DNA of 55,448 bases from Paulinella micropora (taxonomy: Eukaryota > Cercozoa > Imbricatea > Euglyphida > Paulinellidae), in NCBI GenBank assembly GCA_019918135.1, contig WBZZ01000782.1, positions 180,001-235,448 on the forward strand, read 5' to 3'. Positions within the stretch are counted from its first letter, which is position 1, and each line of letters opens with the position of its first letter. Positions 8,753-17,465 of this stretch are shown in pieces. The position numbers were made by a program, and so were the translations under genes. Below the pieces are notes generated by a model. The model did not search any database and was not told the DNA's origin. It saw only the letters and a list, made by a program, of their open reading frames with translations.

Positions 8753-9808
8753 CTAGTTTGACTGCTCTTCGTCGCTCCAGTTTGACTCAGCTGACTCTGA
8801 GTCTTCTGCAAGTCCACCAGGCAGCCGCACGTTTACCGCGGCTTCAGACTCAGTGTCTGACTGAGCGTAATGGTGCTGCAAGGCAACCCGCGCTTGGCTT
8901 TTTGAGCGTCGCGACAGCAAGATCTGCTCATTCTGTTCAAGCTTAGACTCTTCTTGCTGTTCGTCAAACATTTCATCCACTTCTTCAACCATCCGTCGAC
9001 GTCTCGGCTGCGGTTGAATTCGAACTCGTTGTCGCTTGCGAGGAGGCGCAACAAAGGGCTGATCAGAATCGCTGGATTCGTCTGGCAGAGCTGGCGCAGC
9101 TGGGCTCGCACTTGCGCGGGCACGGCCACCACGACCACCACGACCGCCACGGACACGGCCACCACGACCGCCACGGGCACGGCCACCTTGAGGTGGATTG
9201 GGAACAGCATCTCCGCCAGCAGGTAGGTTGCAGGAACAGGCGCCAAAGTGAGTGCACACAGCGTTTACCAAAGCCTGCTTGTTGCCTTGAGCACCCTGTC
9301 CGTGTAGACGCAGCCACGCCTTCAACGCAGGCACTGTACTCTTCTTGGTCAGTTGCACAGCGTCGCAAGGCAATGCCCCAGCCACACTCTCGTGAAGCGG
9401 CCTCTGCGGTGCAGGGTTTTTGAAGTCGTGCGCTCGACGCTCCTGATCGTTAAGCCTGCGTGCCCCATACCAGCGTGGATGTCTGGGCATGTGGCGGTCA
9501 TTGGTAAAAAAACAAGTTGGGAAGGACTTGCGCTCTTTTTCCGACAGGGAGATCGTATCGTCCACAGCTTTCTGTCTATCCTCAGGCAGCGCCCACGGGT
9601 TGTCGGGTATGTCGTCGAGCACGCGCACATGCGCCTTCCACTCCACGCCTTTCTTGTCCACGCACTTGAAATGCCCAGGCCTGCCAGGCAGGCCGCCTTC
9701 ACCTTCTGCGCCGTCCCAGTGGACTTGGTCAAGGCATTGCAGGTTGTCCAAAATTACGTTGATCGACTCACTCTCTTCGGCGGAACAAAACCTGGACTGA
9801 TTGATCAA
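8753..9808 (-). CDS. SAP-motif, RGG-rich acidic-tail protein (no ATG at its 5' end)
   Basis: A 351-codon frame without an ATG near its beginning. It has an N-terminal region rich in Trp, Asp and Pro (DNPWALPEDRQK, RHPRWYGARRLNDQERRAHD), then a SAP-like helix-extension-helix (VPALKAWLRLHGQGAQGNKQ) that usually binds DNA, a Gly/Arg-rich stretch of RGGRGGR repeats encoded at 9100-9200, and a Ser/Glu-rich acidic C-terminus. SAP plus RGG suggests a chromatin or nucleic-acid-binding protein. The GC content is far above the flanks, so it is cargo of foreign origin. With no ATG and the oppositely oriented neighbour 12 bp away, its 5' end is probably missing or spliced. Confidence 0.5.
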   Translation of the reverse strand: MINQSRFCSAEESESINVILDNLQCLDQVHWDGAEGEGGLPGRPGHFKCVDKKGVEWKAHVRVLDDIPDNPWALPEDRQKAVDDTISLSEKERKSFPTCFFTNDRHMPRHPRWYGARRLNDQERRAHDFKNPAPQRPLHESVAGALPCDAVQLTKKSTVPALKAWLRLHGQGAQGNKQALVNAVCTHFGACSCNLPAGGDAVPNPPQGGRARGGRGGRVRGGRGGRGGRARASASPAAPALPDESSDSDQPFVAPPRKRQRVRIQPQPRRRRMVEEVDEMFDEQQEESKLEQNEQILLSRRSKSQARVALQHHYAQSDTESEAAVNVRLPGGLAEDSESAESNWSDEEQSN

Positions 9809-9819
9809 CCGTTGTCAAA

Positions 9820-10236
9820 ATGTTGCAAGAGTTGTTGAAAATGCAACAGCAAAAAAAACCTAGTAACGCTGCACCTGTGCCTCAGCCACTCGTTACGCCT
9901 ACGCCTGAAACTCCAGAGCGGTCTGCAACTCCAGCGTAATATATTAATAACAGTGTAATTACACCTGAACTGATTGCTCAAGCTGTTGTAAAAGCACAGC
10001 AACAACAACAATCCCAGTTTGCTCCAGCAGTTGACTTTGGCATCAACACAGGCGGCTATGCTGTAAGCGTGCCTCGAGCCAACGCCTGCCAACAAACGTA
10101 TTATGCAAATCAACAGCAAGTTCCACAGCCCAACCTTTATCAATATCATTTGCTTGTTAACGAGCAGGAACTAGCGCGACAACAACAAATTCAACGCAAC
10201 AACTTCGTGCGAATGGCTATGTGGACGAGTTATTAA
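9820..10236 (+). pseudogene. Gln-rich protein with one in-frame stop
   Basis: From ATG at 9820 the frame reads MLQELLKMQQQKKPSN, then a Pro/Thr-rich stretch, meets TAA at 9937-9939, and continues in the same frame for 98 more codons (ITPELIAQAVVKAQQQQQSQ, later VPRANACQQTYYANQQQVPQ) to TAA at 10,234. The Gln/Asn/Tyr-rich composition after the stop is so regular that the stop is probably a single mutation. All other genes nearby end at TAA, so a reassigned code is unlikely. Low-complexity structural or prion-like protein; function unknown. Confidence 0.45.
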
Positions 10237-10393
10237 ATATGATCCTGATTTGAATCTAAAGTAAAACATCAAAAACACTATTAATATTGTTAATACTAAC
10301 TACCCGCAACTGAACCCGCTTGTAAACTTAGCTTTCTGATGTTCACATATGCAATTTGACTTAGGAAAAAATTACAGTGATATCCTAAAAAAA

Positions 10394-10945
10394 TAAGTTT
10401 TGAAGTCAAGTTCTGAATATGTTTTCGATGGTGCCGGTCGGAAATAACATTATATTCAGTTGAATTATCATCTACATCAAAGATCCCGCTCAAAAAACCT
10501 GCCAGGGGATGTCTTGATCACATTTTTCTGACTTGGGAAAATTTAAATGGTGAAATTTAAACACTGTAAATACATACAAAATTTGAATTTTTGAATTCAA
10601 ATTGTAATATTTTCACTTTAAATCTTTTCTAAATTGTTGCATTAATTAATGTTAATGATTAGAACACATAAAACAATAAAAGCCATGTAGTATTAATAGA
10701 AAGCGACCGCTTGCAAAATCAGTAAATTTAATGAAAATAGTTCCCACTCCTAGCATATATTTCGCTGCCGGTGAACATGAAATGAGTGTGTTAGAGTATG
10801 TACAAGCGTTGTTTTTTCATTCCTGCTCATAATAAGTAAATAATATAGCTTTTGGAATCATTTCTGCAAGTATTTCAGATATTCTGAAAATCATCTGGAA
10901 AAATTTCGTGAAATCCGTATATTAGGTTTCGTCGTAATGTTTGTT
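10394..10945. repeat. Right terminal inverted repeat
   Basis: Reverse complement of 7895-8441. Beyond 10,945 the sequence TTTTCCAGACGATTTATTTCC has no match at the left flank. 10,946-11,037 is AT-rich with a run of T and no gene. Confidence 0.85.
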
Positions 10946-11037
10946 TTTTCCAGACGATTTATTTCCGAGGCAGACAGAATTTTTTTTTTAACGAAATTCC
11001 TCAAATTTCTTAAGGTTTTCGTTTATCTCTTTTACTT

Positions 11038-11308
11038 TCATTTTTCTTTTGCGAGAAATTGAGAGTTCATTTTCCCGTTCATTCTACCTTGGTTTATCTC
11101 GTCTAGCCTCTTTCTTATTGCTTTCTTTTTAGGCAATAGGGAATTTTTTTTTAGCGAGTAATGAGATTTGACGATCAATTTTGTTCATTTTCTCGTCAAC
11201 ATTAGCCTCATCTAATTCAAGTTCATAGGCTGAGCGATGAGTAATATCATATATTTCATTCCAATCCTCTTCCGTCCTCTCTGACGGCTTTAAGAGAGCT
11301 TCCGACAT
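11038..11308 (-). pseudogene. Small Lys/Glu-rich coiled-coil-like protein with frameshift
   Basis: ATG at 11,308 opens MSEALLKPSERTEEDWNEIY and stays open for 59 codons to 11,129. At the A-run encoding the Lys stretch (plus-strand T-run 11,143-11,152) a one-base shift would continue a Lys/Arg-rich frame to a TGA at 11,038, about 90 residues in total. The sequence is heptad-like and strongly charged. It matches nothing in copy 1, which lacks this region. Function unknown. Confidence 0.4.
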
Positions 11309-11633
11309 TATGCGAAAGACGGTTTCTGTGGATCCACAAAATCCTCAGTTCCTAGGTTTTTTGGGAGAAAATACGTACCCCATTGTGCTATTTTTGACTT
11401 GAGATACGTACCTCATTGTGTGGGCTCACGGCCTGAACTTTTTTTGTGCTATCAACTTATTTTTTTTTACCTATTGCCTTTTCGTTTTTGTGTGGGGCGG
11501 TGTGATTAGTTTGCCTTCGCCATCGCCATCGCCTTCGTCAGCAGATGGAAAGGAAGTCGCTCCTCGTCCGTGGGCAAACTTCGGCGACCTTTCCTCACGA
11601 GCGGTTTTTACCACTTCGGGAAGATTTGTGGAG

Positions 11634-11891
11634 ATGTCAAAGGCTTTTGTAAAAGCCTCGAAGTCTATTAAATTGTTTGCCAGCAAATCCTCTCACCGCG
11701 AAGACCCCAATTGTTTTTATGCAAAAGCAAAGTATGACACCAGCATAAAAGACCCAAAATACAAGCATTATTTTCTGGTGTCAAAGGGGAGTGGGGCGCT
11801 GGAGGAGTTGTTGATTTTCAACAGCCTCACCGCCTTGGCGAAGTTGAACCATGGAGCATCTCAAGTCAATTGGATTGTAAAAATTCGTTAA
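11634..11891 (+). CDS. Unknown small protein of higher GC, open 5' end
   Basis: The frame is open from 11,418, but the first ATG is at 11,634 (MSKAFVKASKSIKLFASKSS), giving 85 residues that end NWIVKIR. The upstream open part encodes a Ser/Pro run and hydrophobic residues and may be intron or leader. Codons are more GC-rich than in the viral genes on both sides, so it may be captured DNA. Two direct repeats (ATACGTACCYCATTGTG at 11,372 and 11,403) precede it. No family recognised. Confidence 0.35.
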   Translation: MSKAFVKASKSIKLFASKSSHREDPNCFYAKAKYDTSIKDPKYKHYFLVSKGSGALEELLIFNSLTALAKLNHGASQVNWIVKIR

Positions 11892-11930
11892 TTAAATTGT
11901 TTCTTTGATATTATTTTTGACTTGGAAAAA

Positions 11931-12038
11931 ATAGATTTGTCTAATATACACTGACCAATGTGGAGCGAAGATGACAAGAAGTTTGTTAGGCAGTTAAGAG
12001 TTGCTACTACTGAAAGTAAAATAATTAAAATAATATAA
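11931..12038 (+). pseudogene. Duplicated 5' stub of the telomere-resolvase gene with its leader
   Basis: The conserved leader (11,931-11,952) and the first 22 codons from ATG at 11,958 (MWSEDDKKFVRQLRVATTES) are repeated 347 bp ahead of the intact gene, then run into unrelated AT-rich sequence and stop at 12,036. The sequence after the break, AATAATTAAAATAATATAA, also precedes the leader in copy 1 (1284-1303). The stub therefore marks an unequal exchange that placed the Cys-protein gene between two copies of the leader. Confidence 0.7.
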
Positions 12039-12053
12039 TTATATATAGGAGAC

Positions 12054-12275
12054 ATGACAGATATTATAGCACGATTACCATATGATTTGCAAGAATATAT
12101 AAAGCATTTTTTGTTTAATAGTGATTTACCAACAGAAGATTACGAATTATGCGACAACTGCGGACTTACTTTATCTGTTGTAGAAAGTCCAATAATATAC
12201 GCTCAGAATATGAAGTGGTATTTCAATTACTATTGTTTTTGCTCTAGAAAATGTATCAATATTTTTGACATATAA
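12054..12275 (+). CDS. Small F-box-like/Cys-motif protein
   Basis: 73 residues from ATG at 12,054. The N-terminus (IIARLPYDLQEYIKHFLF) has the Leu-Pro-x-(D/E)-L-x-x-x-I pattern of an F-box start, followed by CDNCGL, and a second Cys pair CFCSRKC near the end, so it can bind a zinc ion. It is a paralogue of the minus-strand gene at 13,887 (ELPSDIVGHIKTF…CNICGL…CSINC). F-box-like small proteins in viruses often redirect host ubiquitin ligases; this is inference. Confidence 0.6.
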   Translation: MTDIIARLPYDLQEYIKHFLFNSDLPTEDYELCDNCGLTLSVVESPIIYAQNMKWYFNYYCFCSRKCINIFDI

Positions 12276-12280
12276 AAATA

Positions 12281-12304
12281 TAGACTTGTCTATTATACAC
12301 TAAG
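12281..12304 (+). promoter_or_regulatory. Conserved leader of telomere-resolvase gene (copy 2)
   Basis: TAGACTTGTCTATTATACAC precedes ATG by 4 nt and matches 1304-1323 and 11,931-11,952. Conservation of all three beyond coding sequence indicates a functional promoter or leader. Confidence 0.45.
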
Positions 12305-13615
12305 ATGTGGAACGAAGATGACAAGAAGTTTGTTAGGCAGTTAAGAGTTGCTACTACTGAAAGTAAAATTTATGAAGTGGTGTCCAACTTCTACGATAGT
12401 GAGTTAAAACCAAGTATAGCCTTTCATAATGCTATTATATCTTTATTTAGCACACCAACTAGTGATGAAGAGGTGCTTGAGGCACTAAAAGTCATATATC
12501 CAAAATATGCTATCGTGTATCCAAATTTGAATAGTAGAAGACAAAGACTTTCTGAGGTGAGAAAAAAAGCAATAGAGCCTTATCAAAGTGAAAAAGTATA
12601 TGAAATGAGCAAACTTGATAAGTATTTTAATCTGAATGAAGACGAGCGGATTGATATCGTTGAGGGGTATAAGAAAGATGTCAAAGCCAAAAATGAACAA
12701 AAAATACAGATTGATGTCCGTGATGTAATGGCTGAAATGAATGATATGATTTTAAGTAATGACCCTTATCTTAAACTACTTGCTTTGATGATAGCAATTG
12801 GAGCAAGGCGTGTGGAAATATTTAACAAAAACACATATGAATTGATATCAGATAAACCTTCTTGGTTGCGAGTGAATAACCTAGCAAAAAAGAGGGAAGG
12901 ACAAAAAAAGAATTGGACTGAGAGGCATGTTGTCCTTTTTACTCCCCAGTTTGTAATAGAACAAGTAAATTCAATACGGAACCACTTCAAAAAGAAAAAC
13001 GCAGTCATCATCAACAGCGAGGGTGTGCTTGATAAACAAAAGAACAATGAACTAAACAAAAGAATTATCAAAATCTTCCCTTGGCTATCGGAATACACGC
13101 AGAAAAGCAGTATGTTGCGAAAACTATATGCTAGTTTGTCGTATAGTAATTTTGATCCGAAATTAGAGAATTTTAATACATGGGTCTCCAATGTGTTGCG
13201 GCACGGCGATATGCTCACTAGTTTTAGTTATAGTTGGGTAAATGTGGCCGACCCTGAAGAAATTAAGGCAGAAGGGATTAAAACAGAATTAGAGGAGTTG
13301 AGACGCAAAATAGATTTATGTCTGAATTTAAATAATGCTAATGAAATTGAAAGCGAAAACGGAGACGAAGAAAGCAAATATCAACCAGTAGGAAAAAGCG
13401 CTAGCAGAGAGGATAAGTATAAATTGCTTGAGCAGATTTACAATGATAACACGAATATTAGAAATACTAAACTAAGAAAGATAAGCGGGATTGGAGCCGT
13501 TATTGTCAATAAGTTTATCAAAGAGAAAAAAGAAGCGCCACAAGAAGAGCAATCGGAGGAAGCAAAACCATTAAGAAGAAGCACGAGAATTAAACAAAAA
13601 GTTCAAAAGGATTAA
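12305..13615 (+). CDS. Telomere-resolvase (protelomerase)-like tyrosine recombinase
   Basis: Intact 436 residues from ATG at 12,305. Tyrosine-recombinase active-site candidates are visible in order: Arg168 in ALMIAIGARRVEIF, Lys195/196 in NNLAKKREG, Arg272 in SSMLRKLYASLSY, His300 in VLRHGDM and Tyr309 in TSFSYSW. The His-to-Tyr spacing of nine and Arg in place of the usual HxxR motif fit hairpin telomere resolvases of the TelN/TelK/ResT family better than ordinary integrases. The N-terminal ~140 residues are helical and charged; the C-terminus has a helix-hairpin-helix-like stretch (KLRKISGIGAVIVNKFIKE) and a basic tail. Known role of the family: cut a palindromic replicated telomere and rejoin it as two closed hairpins. 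Here the palindrome at 113-417 is a candidate substrate. An ordinary integrase role remains possible. Confidence 0.72.
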   Translation: MWNEDDKKFVRQLRVATTESKIYEVVSNFYDSELKPSIAFHNAIISLFSTPTSDEEVLEALKVIYPKYAIVYPNLNSRRQRLSEVRKKAIEPYQSEKVYEMSKLDKYFNLNEDERIDIVEGYKKDVKAKNEQKIQIDVRDVMAEMNDMILSNDPYLKLLALMIAIGARRVEIFNKNTYELISDKPSWLRVNNLAKKREGQKKNWTERHVVLFTPQFVIEQVNSIRNHFKKKNAVIINSEGVLDKQKNNELNKRIIKIFPWLSEYTQKSSMLRKLYASLSYSNFDPKLENFNTWVSNVLRHGDMLTSFSYSWVNVADPEEIKAEGIKTELEELRRKIDLCLNLNNANEIESENGDEESKYQPVGKSASREDKYKLLEQIYNDNTNIRNTKLRKISGIGAVIVNKFIKEKKEAPQEEQSEEAKPLRRSTRIKQKVQKD

Positions 13616-13668
13616 TATTTAACAACGATTAAAGGCGGTTCCCCATATCTTGCTCTAATATTAGACTC

Positions 13669-13887
13669 TCATCTAAAGCAATTAATAGAGCAGATTGTGA
13701 AAAACTCAATACTATCTACACCATAAAAATTACCTGCTATAATTGGGGGGTGCGACTGGAATGTGCGAGACAAGCCACATATATTACAAAATTCTTCTCC
13801 ATTAATCGGCTGGGGCATTTCTGAATAATCAAATGTTTTTATGTGTCCAACTATATCACTCGGCAATTCGCGTATTATTATTAACAT
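13669..13887 (-). CDS. Small F-box-like/Cys-motif protein, intact
   Basis: 72 residues from ATG at 13,887. IIRELPSDIVGHIKTFDY at the start is F-box-like; CNICGL and CSINC supply two Cys pairs for a zinc site. Paralogue of 12,054-12,275 and intact counterpart of the pseudogene at 2950. Divergent from the virion-surface-like gene with a 24-bp gap. Confidence 0.6.
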   Translation of the reverse strand: MLIIIRELPSDIVGHIKTFDYSEMPQPINGEEFCNICGLSRTFQSHPPIIAGNFYGVDSIEFFTICSINCFR

Positions 13888-13911
13888 GTTTTATATAATA
13901 TAAAATATAAA
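13888..13911. promoter_or_regulatory. Divergent AT-only promoter (copy 2)
   Basis: The 24 bp between the two start codons are entirely A/T apart from one base (GTTTTATATAATATAAAATA core). Same arrangement as 2951-2974. Transcription start sites for both genes must lie in or across this gap, or the messages overlap. Confidence 0.45.
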
Positions 13912-14412
13912 ATGAATTTGTTTGGCCAAAGCACGAATACACCATCGTCATCAACTACATCGTCGTCGTCTTCTTTATCTATTGATAGCATAAAAGACAC
14001 ATTACCAACAACCGCCTTCGGAGAGTTGCGAACGGCAACTTTGTCGCCAGTATTACAAAATGTATTTACATATGGTATTAATACGCGGTTTTTTGACAAA
14101 ACGGAGACTAATGGCGGGTGGTATCAACTGCTAATTCAATGGCGGTTTTGACTACATCGGCCTCAGGTAATTCAACCGCACAGATTACGACTATTGAACG
14201 GGCAAAATATAGAAGTGGTATCGGCTTGGTTGCTAGATTTTCCTGTGATATTTACATATGTGTTGTCTGGTGGTTCATCAATATACATTGATTTATCTCA
14301 ATATAATATCAAGATAGAGTCAAGTAAAACATTTACCGTATCCGCACAAAATACGAGCGGTGGAACGGCAAGTATTTACGCTTCATTAAACTGGATTGAA
14401 GATCAGATTTAA
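13912..14412 (+). pseudogene. Virion-surface/fibre-like protein, copy 2 with large internal deletion
   Basis: The N-terminus (MNLFGQSTNTPSSSTTSSSS) is intact, without the stop seen in copy 1. A frameshift near 14,120 follows, and at about 14,245 the sequence jumps from LVARF directly to the C-terminal FTYVLSGGSSIYIDLS segment, removing about 750 bp that copy 1 retains. The C-terminus NWIEDQI is conserved. Copy 2 is therefore null for this protein while copy 1 has nearly all of it. Confidence 0.75.
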
Positions 14413-14453
14413 ACAAAAAAAATACTTTGTTTATATATAATGCATAAATTGCA

Positions 14454-14682
14454 TTAAGCATCAACTTTCTTTTCTATCTCTATAGACATTTTTTTTATAT
14501 ATTCAAAACCCTTATCCTTGATTAATTTTTCTGTTATACGTGCGTGATTTTTTTTTCAAATATATGTAAAGCTGGTCAATATTAACACCGCAGGGAATTA
14601 GATGTTTATGTTGTCGTCGTCGTCGTAAGTTGATGTTTTTGATTAGAGTGAATAGTATATCTAAATTTTGTATGAAGGTCAT
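14454..14682 (-). pseudogene. Conserved 75-residue PLV protein, copy 2, frameshifted and fused to capsid gene
   Basis: Internal ATG at 14,682 (MTFIQNLDILFTLIKNINLR). A T-run at 14,548-14,556 shifts the frame after the LYIYLKK segment; the homologous C-terminus continues in another frame to TAA at 14,454. Upstream it is joined in frame to the minor capsid protein because that gene's stop codon is lost. Confidence 0.6.
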
Positions 14683-15504
14683 TATATTTATGTATTCTTT
14701 TTTTTCGTAAGCATGATACGCCTTTAAGACAATTGAAACTTCAAAATTGACAGGACATTCAAGCACATTGCCACTCGCATTTCTAATGACGATATCAATA
14801 GTTCTTAAACTTTTCGTTGTATTAAATGGCACATAATCGGCAACATCGTTTGACGATTCAAAGTAACACTGGACTCCATAGGGCTTATCTAAATTGCATT
14901 TACCAACGACAGAGAAATTACCATTTGCTTCAACTAAACCATATTGATTTAAAGCACTGCTATGAACATAAACGGCCGTTTCACCGATTAGATTTACGAT
15001 AGATTGCATTGTGCTACTTGCCGCCGCCGAAATATCGGCAGTTAGTCCTATCTTATCGCTAATAGTGCTGTTATCGTAATCAAAAGCATACGTATCACCA
15101 GTGAATGCGAAATTCAATTTATTAACGGAGTTCAAAGTTATAACTACAGAGTTGGGGGTAATTGCTGAATTAATTGCAGTTTGAAGGGCGGTAATAAATG
15201 TATCAATGGTGTATTGATTTTCTGTTACGATTGCAGTTTTTGTAGCAGATCCAGTTGTTTTAATCAATGTGAGAGTGTTGGCATAACTCGGTATATTTGG
15301 GAAAACATTTGGAATGGAGATACTCTTAACGACATAAGCACTAATTATATTAATATTACGACCAGTTGCTGGGAGATCAACAACGAAACGGCCATTGTGA
15401 GTAGAAGCGGATTTTGATTCTGTTGTATCACTTGAGGAGACGGGAAGGAGGAAATTTTTGCGGGTGCGCTTTTCGTCTTCCAAGTTAGAGATCGTAAATG
15501 ACAT
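14512..15504 (-). CDS. Minor capsid (penton-like) protein, copy 2, with read-through C-terminal fusion
   Basis: Opens MSFTISNLEDEKRTRKN at 15,504. The capsid part is about 265 residues and ends at VLKAYHA near 14,709. In copy 1 the next codon is TAA; here it is TAC, so translation continues through 8 linker residues into the 75-residue downstream protein and ends at 14,512 after that protein's frameshift. The capsid part is free of breaks: Asn/Ser/Thr-rich with predicted beta strands (for example PNSVVITLNSVNKLNFAFTG), in keeping with a single jelly-roll penton. It lies 40 bp downstream of the major capsid stop codon, separated by an A/T-only promoter-like stretch (15,505-15,543). Confidence 0.7.
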   Translation of the reverse strand: MSFTISNLEDEKRTRKNFLLPVSSSDTTESKSASTHNGRFVVDLPATGRNINIISAYVVKSISIPNVFPNIPSYANTLTLIKTTGSATKTAIVTENQYTIDTFITALQTAINSAITPNSVVITLNSVNKLNFAFTGDTYAFDYDNSTISDKIGLTADISAAASSTMQSIVNLIGETAVYVHSSALNQYGLVEANGNFSVVGKCNLDKPYGVQCYFESSNDVADYVPFNTTKSLRTIDIVIRNASGNVLECPVNFEVSIVLKAYHAYEKKEYINIMTFIQNLDILFTLIKNINLRRRRQHKHLIPCGVNIDQLYIYLKKKSRTYNRKINQG

Positions 15505-15543
15505 TGCTATATTATAAAATATATATTCTAATTTTTAATTTTT

Positions 15544-16964
15544 TTATTGTTTGACCACGGCACGCGAAGGGTAGATAGAAGCAACTTTGACATATTTCAA
15601 CCAAGCAGTGATGGCCTTATTTGTAGCATTATAATTGTTCGCATAACGAATACCAACTTCCGCAGTTCGTGAGTTATTAACTGCTAGACCAGACGCTCCA
15701 ATGTGTGGCGACTGGTTGAGTGTTTGAATATGGTAGCAAAACCAGAGTTAGATGTAAGCCCTGTTTTGCCTGTAAGAGCATAATACTTACGAAAGTTTTC
15801 AAGAGAAACAGATGAAGACATGTAAGCATCACGAATGCCCATAGTCGCTTGGAGATTGTTAGCATACAACTCAGCACATCCTCTTTGAACTGATGCGAGT
15901 GAATCAGTAGTGCCACCGATTTCCATCTTCTGTTGAGGAGCATACCAATCACCGATACGGCATTGATATTGTCTGTAAGGCATTTGAGCCGTTCCTAAGT
16001 TATCAATTTCAGCACTAGTATCGGGGAGCACATTTTGAGTGACAATATACAAGCATTGAGCACGTGCTACCGCCTTATTAACTTGAAGATTAAAATCAAC
16101 AGAACTTGTCCCGGGATTTGCCTCTTGATTGTAATATGTTTCATAATTGTATGGGAGTCCATCCTTGCTTCCCATCTGTTCCAAAATATTTCTCTGGACA
16201 CCAGGAGCAAGAGAGAAGGTTTCCAACATTACAACTGGGTTTTGAATTGTGTAAGTGAGAGCAGCCGCGGTAAAATTTTCTGGAACCGCACCATCACTAC
16301 TTCCAATAATTGTTAATGCTTCCTGTGGCGGAGCAAATGTCAAACGAAGTCTCATACCGCTAATCAAAGAGGGAGGAATGAGAGTTTCCTCATTAAACAC
16401 TCCCGAAAAGTAATGGAGAGGAATACAAACTCTCAAAAAATCACCAGTAGCAGTAGCACTAATAGTATTAAGTGCGCAGTTAGTAACCGATGAATCAGTA
16501 ACATTCGCGTTAACTTCAACATTTTCTCTTTGTCCCGCCATCTGTGCCTGCCGACGATAATCAAATGGATAATGCCACGGGAGAATATTTCGCACCAGTT
16601 TATTGACATCTTCAATTCGTTCAAGTTCGCTACCATCCTTACTTTCTAGCAAAAATCTTTCAAAAATAGCAGTTGCGGGAGTGTTCTGAAAACCAATGGC
16701 ACAATTATTATGTGCTTTAGTATCAGCACCATCTGCTTTAATGTCAAACGACAAATAGCAATTCTTTCCATAAACAAAATCAGTGCTTGCCTGCAGTGTG
16801 AAAATCATTTCAGTTCCCGAGTCACTGGTGTATTTCTGCTGGTCAGAGAAGTTCTTCTTAAAGATACTTCCCTGTTCAGAGAGCGCCAGACTTGCTGGCA
16901 ACTCATATCTGAGGTTGTTGAGGGTCATCAACTCCTCGGTAATTTTGATATCCTTTCCTTCCAT
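15544..16964 (-). CDS. Major capsid protein (double jelly-roll), copy 2, one C-terminal frameshift
   Basis: From ATG at 16,964 (MEGKDIKITEELMTLNNLRY) the frame is open for 426 codons. A one-base deletion near 15,727 diverts the last ~55 codons; the homologous C-terminus (GLAVNNSRTAEV…VVKQ) continues in another frame to TAA at 15,544. Length of about 475 residues, the segment DFLRVCIPLHYFSG, MRLRLTFAPP, PVVMLETFSLAPG and the Gly/Asn-rich loops match the capsid of Tlr/PLV viruses. It builds the icosahedral shell together with the penton gene just downstream. Confidence 0.82.
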
Positions 16965-17045
16965 TTTTTGTGTGTGGTTGTGGGATGGTAAAATCCGCGA
17001 TGTTGCTATACTAAAAAAATAATAATAGGAATTAAAAATAAATAA

Positions 17046-17444
17046 TTATTCACCTGAAACGGATTGTTTAATGATATCAACTGATTTCTGTATGTCGTCA
17101 AGTCTCACATCTTGTGGTGAAGTCAATTGAAACTCTCTTGCCTCAGCATTCTGACCCGCTTTCTGTAAATAAGCCAAACTGCTAACAGCGGTGTCCAAAT
17201 CAACAACGTCCGCATTTTCTTTCTTATCAGAAATGTCAGTTAAGGTGTTTTGAATAGTGTTCTTCTCATGCGGGACAAGATCGCCGAATTCAGTTAATGG
17301 TTGATTAACTAATGGGGCACCATTATTACTCCACAATTCAAACTGGTTTAGTTGAAACCCATCACTTTTTGGTCGGTTTGCTTCGTTTATCTTATTAATA
17401 AAGTCAATTGGCAAACGTTTTGAAGCACTTGAGTTTTTAATCAT
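17046..17444 (-). CDS. Conserved 132-residue PLV protein, intact
   Basis: MIKNSSASKRLPIDFINKIN opens at 17,444; ends SVDIIKQSVSGE at 17,046, 80 bp upstream of the major capsid start. The middle is polar and probably disordered; the C-terminal 35 residues form a likely helix. No family recognised. Conserved position and sequence in both copies support a virion or assembly function. Confidence 0.65.
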   Translation of the reverse strand: MIKNSSASKRLPIDFINKINEANRPKSDGFQLNQFELWSNNGAPLVNQPLTEFGDLVPHEKNTIQNTLTDISDKKENADVVDLDTAVSSLAYLQKAGQNAEAREFQLTSPQDVRLDDIQKSVDIIKQSVSGE

Positions 17445-17465
17445 TATATAATAATAATTATTTTA

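Larger units (their letters stand above)
7895..10945. mobile_element. 3.05-kb element with ~550-bp terminal inverted repeats
   Basis: 7895-8441 is the near-perfect reverse complement of 10,394-10,945. The interior holds 310 bp of AT-rich DNA, then two divergent reading frames of much higher GC than the flanks (8753-9808 minus, 9820-10,236 plus), then AT-rich DNA. No transposase motif is visible and I find no convincing target-site duplication (left flank TTCTTAGATAG, right flank TTTTCCAGACG). The left repeat starts 36 bp upstream of the start codon of the last copy-1 gene. It could be a foldback/MULE-like transposon that captured a gene, a transpoviron-like linear element, or the remnant of a viral genome's own terminal repeats. 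Confidence 0.8.

Noticed and set aside
9937..9939. Reassigned TAA codon (glutamine) in the viral genes
   Set aside because: The resolvase, capsid and other genes end sensibly at TAA, and only this one gene would need it. A point mutation is simpler.
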